Of a stretch of DNA of 64,000 nt, positions 51,540 to 59,605 are shown piece by piece (the first letter of the stretch is position 1; each line of letters starts with the position of its first letter). The stretch is taken from positions 1-64,000 of the forward strand of contig CAWFIT010000008.1 in the NCBI GenBank assembly GCA_963815965.1. The letters run 5' to 3'. The stretch comes from DASVFB01 sp963815965 (lineage in GTDB: Bacteria; Actinomycetota; Thermoleophilia; Gaiellales; Gaiellaceae). The notes under the pieces were generated by a model, which worked only from the letters and a program-made list of their open reading frames with translations, did not search any database and was not told the origin of the DNA. The position numbers and the translations under genes were made by a program.

Positions 51540-53069
51540 CTAGCTGACGAGCGCCTCTGCTTCCTCGACGTTGAACGTGTTGAGGAACTTGTCCAACTCC
51601 TCGCGCAGCCTTTTCTCGGTCTCCTCGTCGAGGTCGCCGGTGTCGCGGATCGTCTTGTAGATCGTCCCTTCGGCGCGCAGGTGTTCTCGCACCTCCTCCT
51701 GGAAGCGCGGCACCTGGGGGACCGGGACCTTGTCGAGGTACCCCTCGTTGCCCGCGAACAGGGCGATGACCTGCTCCTCCATCGGCCACGGCGAGTACTG
51801 CGGTTGGTTCAGCGTCGCGACCATGCGCTCGCCACGCGCGAGCGACGCCTGCGTCGCCTTGTCTAGCTCGGAGCCGAACTGCGCGAACGCCTCCAGCTCG
51901 CGGTACTGCGCGAGGTCGAGGCGGAGACGACCGGCGACCTTCTTCATCGCCTTCGTCTGCGCGCTCGTGCCCACGCGCGAGACGGACGTGCCGACGTTGA
52001 CGGCCGGCCGCACGCCCGAGAAGAAGAGGTCGGACTGGAGGAAGATCTGCCCGTCCGTGATCGAGATGACGTTCGTCGGGATGTACGACGCGATGTCGCC
52101 GGCCTGCGTCTCGATGATCGGCAGCGCCGTGAGCGAGCCGCCGCCGAGCGCATCCGAGAGCTTGGCGGCGCGCTCGAGCAGCCGCGAGTGCAGGTAGAAG
52201 ACGTCGCCCGGGAAGGCCTCGCGGCCGGGCGGGCGGCGCAGGAGCAGGCTCAGCTGCCGGTACGAGTCGGCGTGCTTCGACAGGTCGTCGTAGATGACGA
52301 GCGCGTGCTCGCCTCTGTAGAGGTAGTACTCGCCCATCGCGCAGCCCGCGAACGGCGCCATCCACTTGATCGGCGCGGCTTCGTGCGCCGGCGCTGAAAC
52401 GATCGTCGTGTACGCCATCGCGCCGGCTTCCTTCAGCCGCTCGTACACCTGCACGACCGTCGACGCCTTCTGACCGATGGCGACGTAGAAGCACTTCACG
52501 TTCTGGTCGTGCTGGTTCAGGATCGTGTCGATGCAGATCGCCGTCTTGCCGGTCGAGCGGTCGCCGATGATCAGCTCGCGCTGCCCGCGGCCGACGTTCG
52601 TCATCGAGTCGATCGCCTTGATGCCGGTTTGCAGTGGTTCCTTCACAGGCTGCCGCGCGATCACCCCGGGTGCCTTGAACTCGAGCGGACGCGTCTCGCT
52701 CGTCTCGATCGGTCCCTGGCCGTCGAGCGGGTTCCCGAGCGGGTCGACTACGCGGCCGAGCAGCGCCTCGCCGACGGGCACGCTGGCGACGCGACCCGTT
52801 CTCCGAACGGGCTCGCCCTCGCTGACGTGCTGCCATTCGCCGAAGAGCGCGATGCCGACGTCGTCCTCCTCGAGGTTGAACGCGATCCCGACGACGTCGT
52901 GCTCGAACTCGAGCATCTCCGACGCGACGGCGTTCTCGAGCCCGTAGACGCGGGCGATCCCGTCTCCGACCTGGAGCACGGTCCCCACCTCGGAGAGGTC
53001 GGTCTCGACGTCGTACTGCTCGATCCTCGACTTGAGGATCTGCGTGATCTCTTCGGGGCGAAGCTTCAA
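51540..53069 (-). CDS. atpA: ATP synthase alpha subunit
   Basis: 509 residues with Walker A GDRSTGKT (169-176; Ser replaces the usual Gln), the DDLSKHADSYRQLSLLLRRPPGREAFPGDVFYLHSRLLER region, and the C-terminal VIALFAGNEGYLDKVPV. Alpha is the regulatory nucleotide-binding subunit of F1. Adjacent to atpH (8-base gap) and atpG. Reading frame intact. Confidence 0.97.
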   Translation of the reverse strand: MKLRPEEITQILKSRIEQYDVETDLSEVGTVLQVGDGIARVYGLENAVASEMLEFEHDVVGIAFNLEEDDVGIALFGEWQHVSEGEPVRRTGRVASVPVGEALLGRVVDPLGNPLDGQGPIETSETRPLEFKAPGVIARQPVKEPLQTGIKAIDSMTNVGRGQRELIIGDRSTGKTAICIDTILNQHDQNVKCFYVAIGQKASTVVQVYERLKEAGAMAYTTIVSAPAHEAAPIKWMAPFAGCAMGEYYLYRGEHALVIYDDLSKHADSYRQLSLLLRRPPGREAFPGDVFYLHSRLLERAAKLSDALGGGSLTALPIIETQAGDIASYIPTNVISITDGQIFLQSDLFFSGVRPAVNVGTSVSRVGTSAQTKAMKKVAGRLRLDLAQYRELEAFAQFGSELDKATQASLARGERMVATLNQPQYSPWPMEEQVIALFAGNEGYLDKVPVPQVPRFQEEVREHLRAEGTIYKTIRDTGDLDEETEKRLREELDKFLNTFNVEEAEALVS

Positions 53070-53077
53070 GTTGTCTC

Positions 53078-53611
53078 CTATCTCGCGGTCATCAGGTCTC
53101 TACGGAGCCGTTCGAGCCGGCCGCGCACGCTGGCGTCGACGCGCATCGATCCAGCCTGGAGGACGATGCCTCCGATCAGGTCGGAATCGACGTTTCGCGT
53201 GGCGTCGACGGGACGGCCCGACGCCTGCTCGATCTGGCCGATTATCTGGCGCGCCTCGTCGTCTGACAGCTCGTACGCGGTCGTCAACTCGACCGTCAGC
53301 CGCCGTTCCTCCTGCGCCATCAGTCGTTCGAACTCACGCTGAATCTCGCGGATCTGCCCGCCGCGGTTCTTCTCGACGGCGAGCAGCACAAAGTTGCGGA
53401 CCAGCTCGTCGGCGCCGCCGAGGACGTCCTCGAGCGCCTGCGCCTTCGCGCGCGGGTCGAGCTGCGGGTTGCGCAGCAGCGCGTCGAGCTCGGGCACCTC
53501 GTCGATCGCGGCCGTGAAGTCGCCGAGTTCCTCGCGCACCGTCGCGAGTTTTCCCGTGTCCTTCGCGGCCTCGAAGAGAGCACGCGCGTACGTGCGGTGA
53601 GCGACGCTCAA
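53078..53611 (-). CDS. atpH: ATP synthase delta subunit
   Basis: 177 residues with the delta N-terminal helical bundle (AHRTYARALFEAAKDTGKLATVREELGDFTAAIDEVPELDALL) and the C-terminal DSDLIGGIVLQAGSMRVDASVRGRLERLRRDL. It joins F1 to the peripheral stalk. The start overlaps the atpF stop (ATGA) and the gene is 8 bases before atpA. Confidence 0.95.
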   Translation of the reverse strand: MSVAHRTYARALFEAAKDTGKLATVREELGDFTAAIDEVPELDALLRNPQLDPRAKAQALEDVLGGADELVRNFVLLAVEKNRGGQIREIQREFERLMAQEERRLTVELTTAYELSDDEARQIIGQIEQASGRPVDATRNVDSDLIGGIVLQAGSMRVDASVRGRLERLRRDLMTAR

Positions 53612-54135
53612 GCGGGGGTCTTCTCCTCTAGCACCGAGAAGTCGAGCGAGGAGATCGCCTCGTCGATCAGCCTGCGCTGGTCGGCGGAGTCGAGCACCTT
53701 GCCGGTCACCTTCGACGCGGCGAGCAGCGTCAGTTCGGCGACCTCTTGCCGGATCTGCGCGAGCGAGCGCGCAGTCTCGGCCTCGATCTGGCGCTTCGTC
53801 TCCTCGAGCCGCCGCTGGCGGTCCGCCTCGGTCTCCTCGCGCGCCCGCTCACGGAGCGTGTCTGCGTCGCGGCGAACCTCGGCGCGGATCTCCTCCGCCT
53901 CCACCCTCGCCTGCGCGATCAGCTTGCGGTGTTCCTCGAGCAGCTTGCGCGCCTCCTCGCGAGCGCGGTCGGCGTCGGCGAGCGACTCACGGATTCGTTC
54001 GCGGCGTGCGTCGATCCCCTTCTGGATCGGGCCGAACGCGTAGCGCTTCAGGACCCAGAACGCGATCCCGAAGCAGACGATCGTCCAGATCATGAGGCCG
54101 GGCGTGACCTGGATCAGTGGGTTCGACGCGAGCAT
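53608..54135 (-). CDS. atpF: ATP synthase b subunit
   Basis: 175 residues: an N-terminal membrane helix (VTPGLMIWTIVCFGIAFWVL) and a long charged coiled coil (RRERIRESLADADRAREEARKLLEEHRKL onward), as in the peripheral stalk. It holds delta and the F1 head against the a subunit. It starts just after atpE (3-base gap) and overlaps atpH. Confidence 0.95.
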   Translation of the reverse strand: MLASNPLIQVTPGLMIWTIVCFGIAFWVLKRYAFGPIQKGIDARRERIRESLADADRAREEARKLLEEHRKLIAQARVEAEEIRAEVRRDADTLRERAREETEADRQRRLEETKRQIEAETARSLAQIRQEVAELTLLAASKVTGKVLDSADQRRLIDEAISSLDFSVLEEKTPA

Positions 54136-54138
54136 CGG

Positions 54139-54402
54139 CTAGACGAGGACGTACGCCAGGATCGAGCCGAGCAGGCCGTAGAACACGACCGCCTCGGTGA
54201 GCGCGAAGCCGAGCCATTGGATCCCCTGGAGCTCGCCGCGCAACTCGGGCTGGCGGGCGACCGACTGGATCATCGAGCCGAAGATGTTGCCGATGCCGAC
54301 GCCGGCGCCGAGCGCGCCGAGGCCGACGCCGAGCGCAAGGCCGATCGCCTTGCCGGCCTTCGTGACGTCGCCGCTGGTCGCGGCGATGATGGTGCCGAGC
54401 AT
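54139..54402 (-). CDS. atpE: ATP synthase c subunit
   Basis: 87 residues, two membrane helices joined by the polar RQPEL loop. The ion-binding acid is Glu70 in FALTEAVVFYGLL. The neighbours of a sodium site (Gln and Ser/Thr at the usual places) are not seen, so proton coupling is expected. A strong AGGAGGAG-type ribosome-binding site fits the high copy number in the ring. Confidence 0.95.
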   Translation of the reverse strand: MLGTIIAATSGDVTKAGKAIGLALGVGLGALGAGVGIGNIFGSMIQSVARQPELRGELQGIQWLGFALTEAVVFYGLLGSILAYVLV

Positions 54403-54414
54403 GTCGTCTCCTCC

Positions 54415-55266
54415 TTAGTGCTCCGGCTCGATCGCCGAGCCGATGTAGATGGCGGACAGGGCAGCGAAGATAAACGCCTGAATCCCGACGACGATGACGA
54501 CCTCGAACAGGTAGAACAGGATCGCGGGGATGATCACCGGGATGAGGGCGAGCGACTGGAAGATGAAGATCAGGCCGAGGAACGTCAGGATCAGGATGTG
54601 GCCCGCGAGCATGTTGGCGAAGAGCCTGACGCTCAGCGAGATGAGCCGCATGAACTGGCCGAGGATCTCGAGAGGCACGATGAGCGCGAGAAGCGGCTTC
54701 GGCGCCTCCGGGATCCAGCTCTTGAAATAGCGCACCGGCCCGTTCCACCTGATGCCCTCGACGTGTGTGAAGACGAACGTGATCAGCGCGAGCGCCAGCG
54801 TCACCGAGAGCGAGCTCGTCGCCGCATAAATCCCCCACACCGGGATCCCATGCCACGTCTCGCCGGTGAGGGGCAGCGGGATGAAGCCCAGGAGGTTGAC
54901 GACGAAGATGAAGATCATCAGCGACGCGACGTAGGGGAACCAGCGTCCGATCGCCTTCGACGGCAGCCCCTGCTCCGCAACCTGCACCTGCGCGATTTCG
55001 TACACCGTTTCGCCGACGGTCGCGCGGCGGCCCGGCTCCCCGCGCCCGGTGCCGCGCATGAAGAAGTAGCCGAACGCGATCGTGCCGAGCGTGCCGAGCA
55101 TGAGGTACACGACGGCCTTCGTGATCGAGAGGTTCAGGGGGCCGATGTGGATCGGGATCCACTCGTGCTGCTCGAACTCCGTCGTCGGGTCGAACTCTCC
55201 GCGCGCAAACGCGCCTGCGGGAGCGACGAGCGCGAACGTCATGAGCGCGAGCACGAGCCGCTTCAT
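54415..55266 (-). CDS. atpB: ATP synthase a subunit
   Basis: 283 residues from ATG 55266. An N-terminal hydrophobic stretch (VLALMTFALVAPAGAFA) may be a signal-like segment, followed by the a-subunit core: WFPYVASLMIFIFVVNLLGFIPL and LRLFANM-type LSVRLFANMLAGHILI with the essential Arg, then VIIPAILFYLFEVVIVVGIQAFIF. It forms the proton half-channels. The start overlaps the upstream atpI stop (ATGA). Confidence 0.95.
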   Translation of the reverse strand: MKRLVLALMTFALVAPAGAFARGEFDPTTEFEQHEWIPIHIGPLNLSITKAVVYLMLGTLGTIAFGYFFMRGTGRGEPGRRATVGETVYEIAQVQVAEQGLPSKAIGRWFPYVASLMIFIFVVNLLGFIPLPLTGETWHGIPVWGIYAATSSLSVTLALALITFVFTHVEGIRWNGPVRYFKSWIPEAPKPLLALIVPLEILGQFMRLISLSVRLFANMLAGHILILTFLGLIFIFQSLALIPVIIPAILFYLFEVVIVVGIQAFIFAALSAIYIGSAIEPEH

Positions 55267-55664
55267 TCGGCTGTCCTTCCGGCCGCCGGGCCGGTGTAGT
55301 ACGAGACGAGCGAGAGCCCGAGCTCGGCCGTGTATGCGAGCGCGTACACCAAGCCTGCCGCGATTCCGAGCCATGCATCGGAAATAGCGGCGGCGAGCAC
55401 GACGACCATCACGGCGATCGCGCGAAACATCATCCCGAAAGCAGCCAAGCCAGCGGCCGCGAGATTACCCCGCGTGCGCAAGTGGTGCAGCAACAGGCCG
55501 AAGCCCTGGGCGCCGAACCAGAGCACCGCGCCGAGCGCCCAGCCCTGGATGCGCCAGCCCGCGAGTAGGAAAACGGGCAGCGCGAGCACGACGACGGCCG
55601 ACCCGGCGACCGCGGGCAGCACGGTGTCGGGGGGACGCCGCGGATTCGTCCAGGCGCCCGCCAT
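55263..55664 (-). CDS. atpI: AtpI-like membrane protein of the ATP synthase operon
   Basis: 133 residues, four likely membrane helices (VLPAVAGSAVVVLALPVFLLAGW, ALGAVLWFGAQGFGLLLHHL, FGMMFRAIAVMVVVLAAAI, LGIAAGLVYALAYTAELGLSLV). The position before atpB and the general character match AtpI, an assembly aid for the c ring; sequence is poorly conserved in this family, so the name rests mainly on context. The start overlaps the stop of the gene before it (TGATG). Confidence 0.7.
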   Translation of the reverse strand: MAGAWTNPRRPPDTVLPAVAGSAVVVLALPVFLLAGWRIQGWALGAVLWFGAQGFGLLLHHLRTRGNLAAAGLAAFGMMFRAIAVMVVVLAAAISDAWLGIAAGLVYALAYTAELGLSLVSYYTGPAAGRTAE

Positions 55665-55861
55665 CAGATGTCCTTGTACCGCCAGATCGTCGCCGCGACA
55701 CCAACGGGGATGCCGACGACCGCGCCGAAGACGAGCCCGTAGGCGACGCTTCCCGCCGCCCAGCCGATCACGGTGCCGAGCACGATGCACGCGGCGGTGA
55801 ATCCGAAGAGGACGCCGCCTGCGCCGGCCAGCTGGAAGTTGGGACGATCGGCGGGCTCCAT
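55664..55861 (-). CDS. Small AtpZ-like membrane protein at the head of the ATP synthase operon
   Basis: 65 residues from ATG 55861 (MEPADRPNFQLAGAGG...), with two membrane helices (GGVLFGFTAACIVLGTVIGW, SVAYGLVFGAVVGIPVGVAATIW). Such AtpZ/AtpI-type proteins precede the F-type ATPase genes and may carry ions or assist assembly. A longer frame upstream to 55969 exists but has poor composition. The next gene overlaps its stop. A candidate promoter very close to the start would give little or no leader. Confidence 0.65.
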   Translation of the reverse strand: MEPADRPNFQLAGAGGVLFGFTAACIVLGTVIGWAAGSVAYGLVFGAVVGIPVGVAATIWRYKDI

Positions 55862-55872
55862 CGAGCATGCCC

Positions 55873-55881
55873 AGCATACCA
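55873..55881 (-). promoter_or_regulatory. Candidate extended -10 promoter of the ATP synthase operon
   Basis: Minus strand TGG-TATGCT, an extended -10 element. A -35 match is poor. The start of transcription would lie within a few bases of the ATG at 55861, so the mRNA would be leaderless or nearly so. Tentative. Confidence 0.3.
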
Positions 55882-55919
55882 AGTTTGTGACACTTGAAAT
55901 TCGCTCCCCAAGCGGCGTA

Positions 55920-56621
55920 ATGTCGTCAATTGTGACTCGGATCGTGTTCGTCCACGGCAGCGTCGGCAACGCTCAGTCAACCTGGTCGGAGCAGCGAGCG
56001 CTGGCCGACCGGTTCGAGTGCGTGTTCGTCACGCGTAGCGGCTATCCGCCCGGTCCGCCGCTCGAGCGGATCGACTTCGAGGAGCAGGCGGACGACGTCG
56101 CGACGGAACTGCGGGGCGGCGACCACCTGGTCGGTCACTCGTACGGGGGCGTCGTCTCGCTGCTCGCGGCGGCACGAGGGCCGGCGCTTGCGTCGCTGAC
56201 GGTGAGCGAGCCGCCTGCTTTCGGCGTCGCGCGCGGCGACCCCGCGGTCGAGGAGCTCATGGCCAACTTCGAGCATGTGCCGGCTGGCCCCCGGGAGTAC
56301 CTCGAATTCTTTCTGCCGCTCGTCGGGAGCGCGATCCAGATCCCCGATCCTCTGCCCCCGCAGCTCGAACAGGGCGCACGCGCGGCGATGGCGGAACGGC
56401 TGCCGTCGGAGGCGGTGTTTCCGTTCGACGAGCTCGGCGCGGCGGCGTTCCCGAAGCTCGTGATCTCAGGCGGCCATCACGCGGCCTTCGACGCGGTGTG
56501 CGACGTCATGGAGGAACGGCTCGGCGCCGAGCGCGCGGTGCTGCCGGGCGCCGGACACTCGCTGCCGCGGGCGCCCGGCTACAACGAGGTGTTGATCTCG
56601 TTCGTCGAACGCTCCGGATGA
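55920..56621 (+). CDS. Alpha/beta hydrolase
   Basis: 233 residues from ATG 55920 (a GTG at 55932 is possible). The RIVFVHGSVGNAQSTW oxyanion strand, the nucleophile elbow GHSYGG (Ser in G-x-S-x-G) and a C-terminal catalytic His in GAGHSLPRAPGYNEVL are seen. The substrate is unknown. Two bases of its stop overlap the next gene's start (ATGA), so it forms a unit with the GNAT. It diverges from the ATP synthase operon. Confidence 0.85.
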   Translation: MSSIVTRIVFVHGSVGNAQSTWSEQRALADRFECVFVTRSGYPPGPPLERIDFEEQADDVATELRGGDHLVGHSYGGVVSLLAAARGPALASLTVSEPPAFGVARGDPAVEELMANFEHVPAGPREYLEFFLPLVGSAIQIPDPLPPQLEQGARAAMAERLPSEAVFPFDELGAAAFPKLVISGGHHAAFDAVCDVMEERLGAERAVLPGAGHSLPRAPGYNEVLISFVERSG

Positions 56622-57061
56622 TCGAGACCGAGCGGCTGCTGATCCGCCCGCCTACGGACGATGAGCGGGGCGCCATCCTCGCGCTCTGGCGCATTCCCGC
56701 CAACGAACGCGTTCCGCCGGACGTGTCGGAGGAGCAGCTTCGCGCCTGGGCCGAGAGCGTCCGTTGGGGTGTGTGGGAGCGTGAGACCGAAGAGCTCGTC
56801 GGCGACTGCGGCCTCTTCTTCGACGAGGGACACGGTGAGTGGGAACTCGCCTACGGCTTTCGCCGCGACCGCTGGGGCCGCGGTTACGGAACGGAGGCCG
56901 CGCGTGCGTGTGTGCGTCACGGCTTTGACCAGCTCGACCTCGAGAAGATCGTGGCCGACGTCGATCCCGCAAATGTCGCTTCGGTTCGAGTGCTCGAGAA
57001 GTGCGGCTTCGAGAAGATCGGCGGTGAGGGAGACAAGCTCGTGTACGCCGTCACGCGGTGA
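56618..57061 (+). CDS. GNAT-family acetyltransferase (RimJ-like)
   Basis: 147 residues: MIETERLLIRPPTDDERGAI is the RimJ/RimL-type opening, with the ELAYGFRRDRWGRGYGTEAARAC acetyl-CoA loop and a C-terminal DVDPANVASVRVLEKCGFEKIG block. It probably acetylates a protein N-terminus or small molecule. The start overlaps the hydrolase stop. The 3' end overlaps the convergent phosphotransferase gene by 11 bases. Confidence 0.88.
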   Translation: MIETERLLIRPPTDDERGAILALWRIPANERVPPDVSEEQLRAWAESVRWGVWERETEELVGDCGLFFDEGHGEWELAYGFRRDRWGRGYGTEAARACVRHGFDQLDLEKIVADVDPANVASVRVLEKCGFEKIGGEGDKLVYAVTR

Positions 57062-57827
57062 GCTCGAGCCCGTCCTCGATCAAGTCGTGTGCGACGTCAG
57101 GCGAATGAAACTTGAGCGAGTACGCGACCTGGCGCACGACCATCGCCGCGAGATAGGCGGCGAGCACAGCCGGACATAGCCGCTCCGCGACGTAGTCGCG
57201 CAAAGACTGCGTACGCGTGTAGTAGTAGAGCGTCACGAGGTCGAACAGGCGGTCGCCGTTGCAAACGCCGTCCCAATCCACGACGCCGGTGATCTCGTCA
57301 CCGCGAGCGAGGATGTTCGCCGTCGTGTAGTCCCAGTGCACGAGATCCCCCGGATCCTCGAACTGCCCCTCGGCGCGCCGCACGGCCGCTTGACACCGGC
57401 GCAACAGCTCCTCGGAGTGGAGCTTCAGCACCGCGAGGTCGACGTAGAAGTGCCCGTGCAACACGTCGCTGTAGATCCGGTCCGGCCACGGCGGTGCGTT
57501 CGGAACTCGTTTGCCGGCCAACTGCTCGTTCAGCGCGATCGCGCGAGCCGCGATCGGTTCACGCAGGGAGTCCCAACCGGCCAGTGGTGCGCCCGGCAGT
57601 TCCTCCTGCACCGAGAGACCCGGACGAAGGAGCACGTACCGCGCGACGGGGTAACCCTCGGCGTGAAGCAATTCGGTTGCGACGACCCCGTCCTCCGACC
57701 ACGTCGGCTTGACGACGTAGCGGTTCCCGTCCCGGTCCTCTGCGCGCCACGCCCCGAACTCGCCCTCGTGGGTGCGCTCGAGTATTCGGTACGGCGTGCC
57801 GGAGAGATCAGGCGGCTCGAGCGCCAA
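57051..57827 (-). CDS. Aminoglycoside phosphotransferase-like kinase
   Basis: 258 residues. The kinase-like fold has the N-lobe YVVKPTW (Lys), a catalytic block in which HWDYTTANIL takes the place of HGDxxxxN, and VVDWDG (metal Asp). Family members phosphorylate small molecules, often homoserine, choline or antibiotics. It is not evidence for drug resistance. It follows wecA by 18 bases, transcribed the same way but lying upstream of it. Confidence 0.8.
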   Translation of the reverse strand: MALEPPDLSGTPYRILERTHEGEFGAWRAEDRDGNRYVVKPTWSEDGVVATELLHAEGYPVARYVLLRPGLSVQEELPGAPLAGWDSLREPIAARAIALNEQLAGKRVPNAPPWPDRIYSDVLHGHFYVDLAVLKLHSEELLRRCQAAVRRAEGQFEDPGDLVHWDYTTANILARGDEITGVVDWDGVCNGDRLFDLVTLYYYTRTQSLRDYVAERLCPAVLAAYLAAMVVRQVAYSLKFHSPDVAHDLIEDGLELTA

Positions 57828-57845
57828 CTGCCGTGTCGCGAGTCT

Positions 57846-58961
57846 TCACGCTGTCCTCCGCAACTGCTCGCGCCGACGCATGATCGGATTCGCGAGCTTC
57901 ACGATCTCGAGCAGGTAGACGATGTAGATCGACGTCGCCACTGCGGCGAGCCCGATCGCCGCATCCACGGCAATCGCCCACGGGCGCCAGTCCCCGTGCG
58001 GGTGCGGCTTGATGAAGCGCGTCGCCAACGCTGCGGCGGCGAGCGTCGCGCACCAGCCGTAGATCGTGAGCACCGCGCGACGCTGCGAGTAGCCGATGTT
58101 GAGGAAGCGATGGTGCAGGTGAAAGCGGTCGCTCTCGTAAACGGGCAGACCGTGCTTGAGGCGCTTCGCGACGACGAACGACGTGTCGATGATCGGAACG
58201 GCGAGGACGGCGAGCGGCAGGAAGAGCGACACCAACGACGCGGTCTTCAAGAGGCCCTGGACAGAGATCCCGGCCAGCAGGAATCCGAGCAGGAGCGCGC
58301 CCGAGTCGCCCATGAAGATGCGCGCGGGATAGAAGTTGTGGCGGAGGAACCCGGCAGTCGCGCCGACGACGATCGCCGCGAGAATCGCGACGTTCGCGCT
58401 ACCGAGGTCGAGCGCGATCACGGTGAACGTCGCGGCCGAGATGCAACACACTCCCGCGGCGAGCCCGTCGAGCCCGTCGAGGAAGTTGACCATGTTCATG
58501 ATCGCGACGATCCCGAGCACGGTCAGCGGCGCGCCGATCCACACGGGCAACTCGTGGACGCCGAGCACGGGGAACGTGAAGCTGTGGATCCAGACGCCGA
58601 ATGCGACAGGGATCGACGCCGCCACGATCTGGCCACCGAGCTTCTCCCACCAGAGCAGTCCGCGAAAGTCGTCGATCGCGCCCACAGTCGTCGCCACCGC
58701 CGCGCCGATCAGCAAGCCGCGCATGTTCCGGGTGAGGTCGAGGAAGGCGAGTGCGGGTACGAAGATGCCGAGGAACAACGCGATGCCGCCGAGACGCGGC
58801 ACCGTGCGGGTGTTCGCGCGGCGTCCCTCCCCCGGCCGGTCAACGACGCCGAGCAGGCGAGCCATGCCCCCGACCGCCGGCGTCAGAAGGATGACGATGA
58901 CCAGCGCAACGGCGAGGCCGTAGAAAACCTCGGGGTTGGTGCGAAGCGCGTGGCCGATCAT
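57846..58961 (-). CDS. wecA: Undecaprenyl-phosphate N-acetylhexosamine-1-phosphate transferase
   Basis: 371 residues, about ten membrane helices. The MraY/WecA-family motifs are present: VDDFRGL-like (AIDDFRG), NMVNFLDGLDGLAAG, FMGDSGALLLGF and DRFHLHHR. It starts the lipid-linked steps of cell-wall polysaccharide synthesis (sugar-1-P to undecaprenyl phosphate). Its start overlaps the upp stop (ATGA). In Actinobacteria wecA is often just upstream of atpI; here three genes intervene. Confidence 0.92.
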   Translation of the reverse strand: MIGHALRTNPEVFYGLAVALVIVILLTPAVGGMARLLGVVDRPGEGRRANTRTVPRLGGIALFLGIFVPALAFLDLTRNMRGLLIGAAVATTVGAIDDFRGLLWWEKLGGQIVAASIPVAFGVWIHSFTFPVLGVHELPVWIGAPLTVLGIVAIMNMVNFLDGLDGLAAGVCCISAATFTVIALDLGSANVAILAAIVVGATAGFLRHNFYPARIFMGDSGALLLGFLLAGISVQGLLKTASLVSLFLPLAVLAVPIIDTSFVVAKRLKHGLPVYESDRFHLHHRFLNIGYSQRRAVLTIYGWCATLAAAALATRFIKPHPHGDWRPWAIAVDAAIGLAAVATSIYIVYLLEIVKLANPIMRRREQLRRTA

Positions 58962-59605
58962 TTTGTCCCGTAGAGGCGGTCGCCGGCGTCGCCGAGGCCG
59001 GGGACGATGTAGCCATGCTCGTTCAAGCCGCGGTCGATCGCAGCGCAGACGATGTGCACGTCGGGATATTCGGCATGGACGCGCTCGATCCCCTCGGGGG
59101 CGGCGACGATGCAGACGAGGATCACGCTGCGCGCCCCGGCGCCCTTCACTTCCTTGATCGCGGCGACGCTCGAATTGCCGGTTGCGAGCATCGGATCGAG
59201 CACGATCGCGTCGCGCTCGGCGAGGTCCGAGGGCAGCTTCACGTAGTACTCGACCGCTTCGAGGGTGTCCTCGTCGCGGTACAGGCCGATGAAGCCGACG
59301 CGCGCGCTGGAGATGAGCGACAGCACGCCGTCGAGCATGCCGACGCCGGCGCGCAGGACCGGGCAGACGGCGACCTTCTTGCCGGAGATGCGGGGAACCG
59401 TCGCGCGCTCGAGCGGCGTCTCGATCGCGACTTCTTCGATCGGAAAGTCCTTCGTGGCTTCGTACGTGAGCAGTAGCGTGACCTCGTCCACGAGCTTGCG
59501 GAAGTGCACGGTCGGCGTGTCCCTGTCGCGCAGGTACGACAGCTTGTGCTGGACGAGTGGGTGGGTCACGTGCGTGAGCCTGCGGGTGGCTTGAGCGGTC
59601 GTCAC
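58958..59605 (-). CDS. upp: Uracil phosphoribosyltransferase
   Basis: 215 residues from a GTG that overlaps the glyA stop (GTGA); another GTG nearer the HPLVQHKLSYLRD block is also possible. The family's PLVQHKLSYLRDRDTPT, TPLERATVP, and the PRPP loop LDPMLATGNSS are intact, with the GLGDAGDRLYGTK uracil-binding end. It converts uracil and PRPP to UMP (salvage). Part of the glyA-upp-wecA operon. Confidence 0.96.
   Translation of the reverse strand: MTTAQATRRLTHVTHPLVQHKLSYLRDRDTPTVHFRKLVDEVTLLLTYEATKDFPIEEVAIETPLERATVPRISGKKVAVCPVLRAGVGMLDGVLSLISSARVGFIGLYRDEDTLEAVEYYVKLPSDLAERDAIVLDPMLATGNSSVAAIKEVKGAGARSVILVCIVAAPEGIERVHAEYPDVHIVCAAIDRGLNEHGYIVPGLGDAGDRLYGTK

Noticed and set aside
57051..57827. 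An antibiotic-resistance aminoglycoside kinase
   Set aside because: Only the general fold motifs are present; the family is broad, and neither the context nor the sequence indicates a drug substrate.
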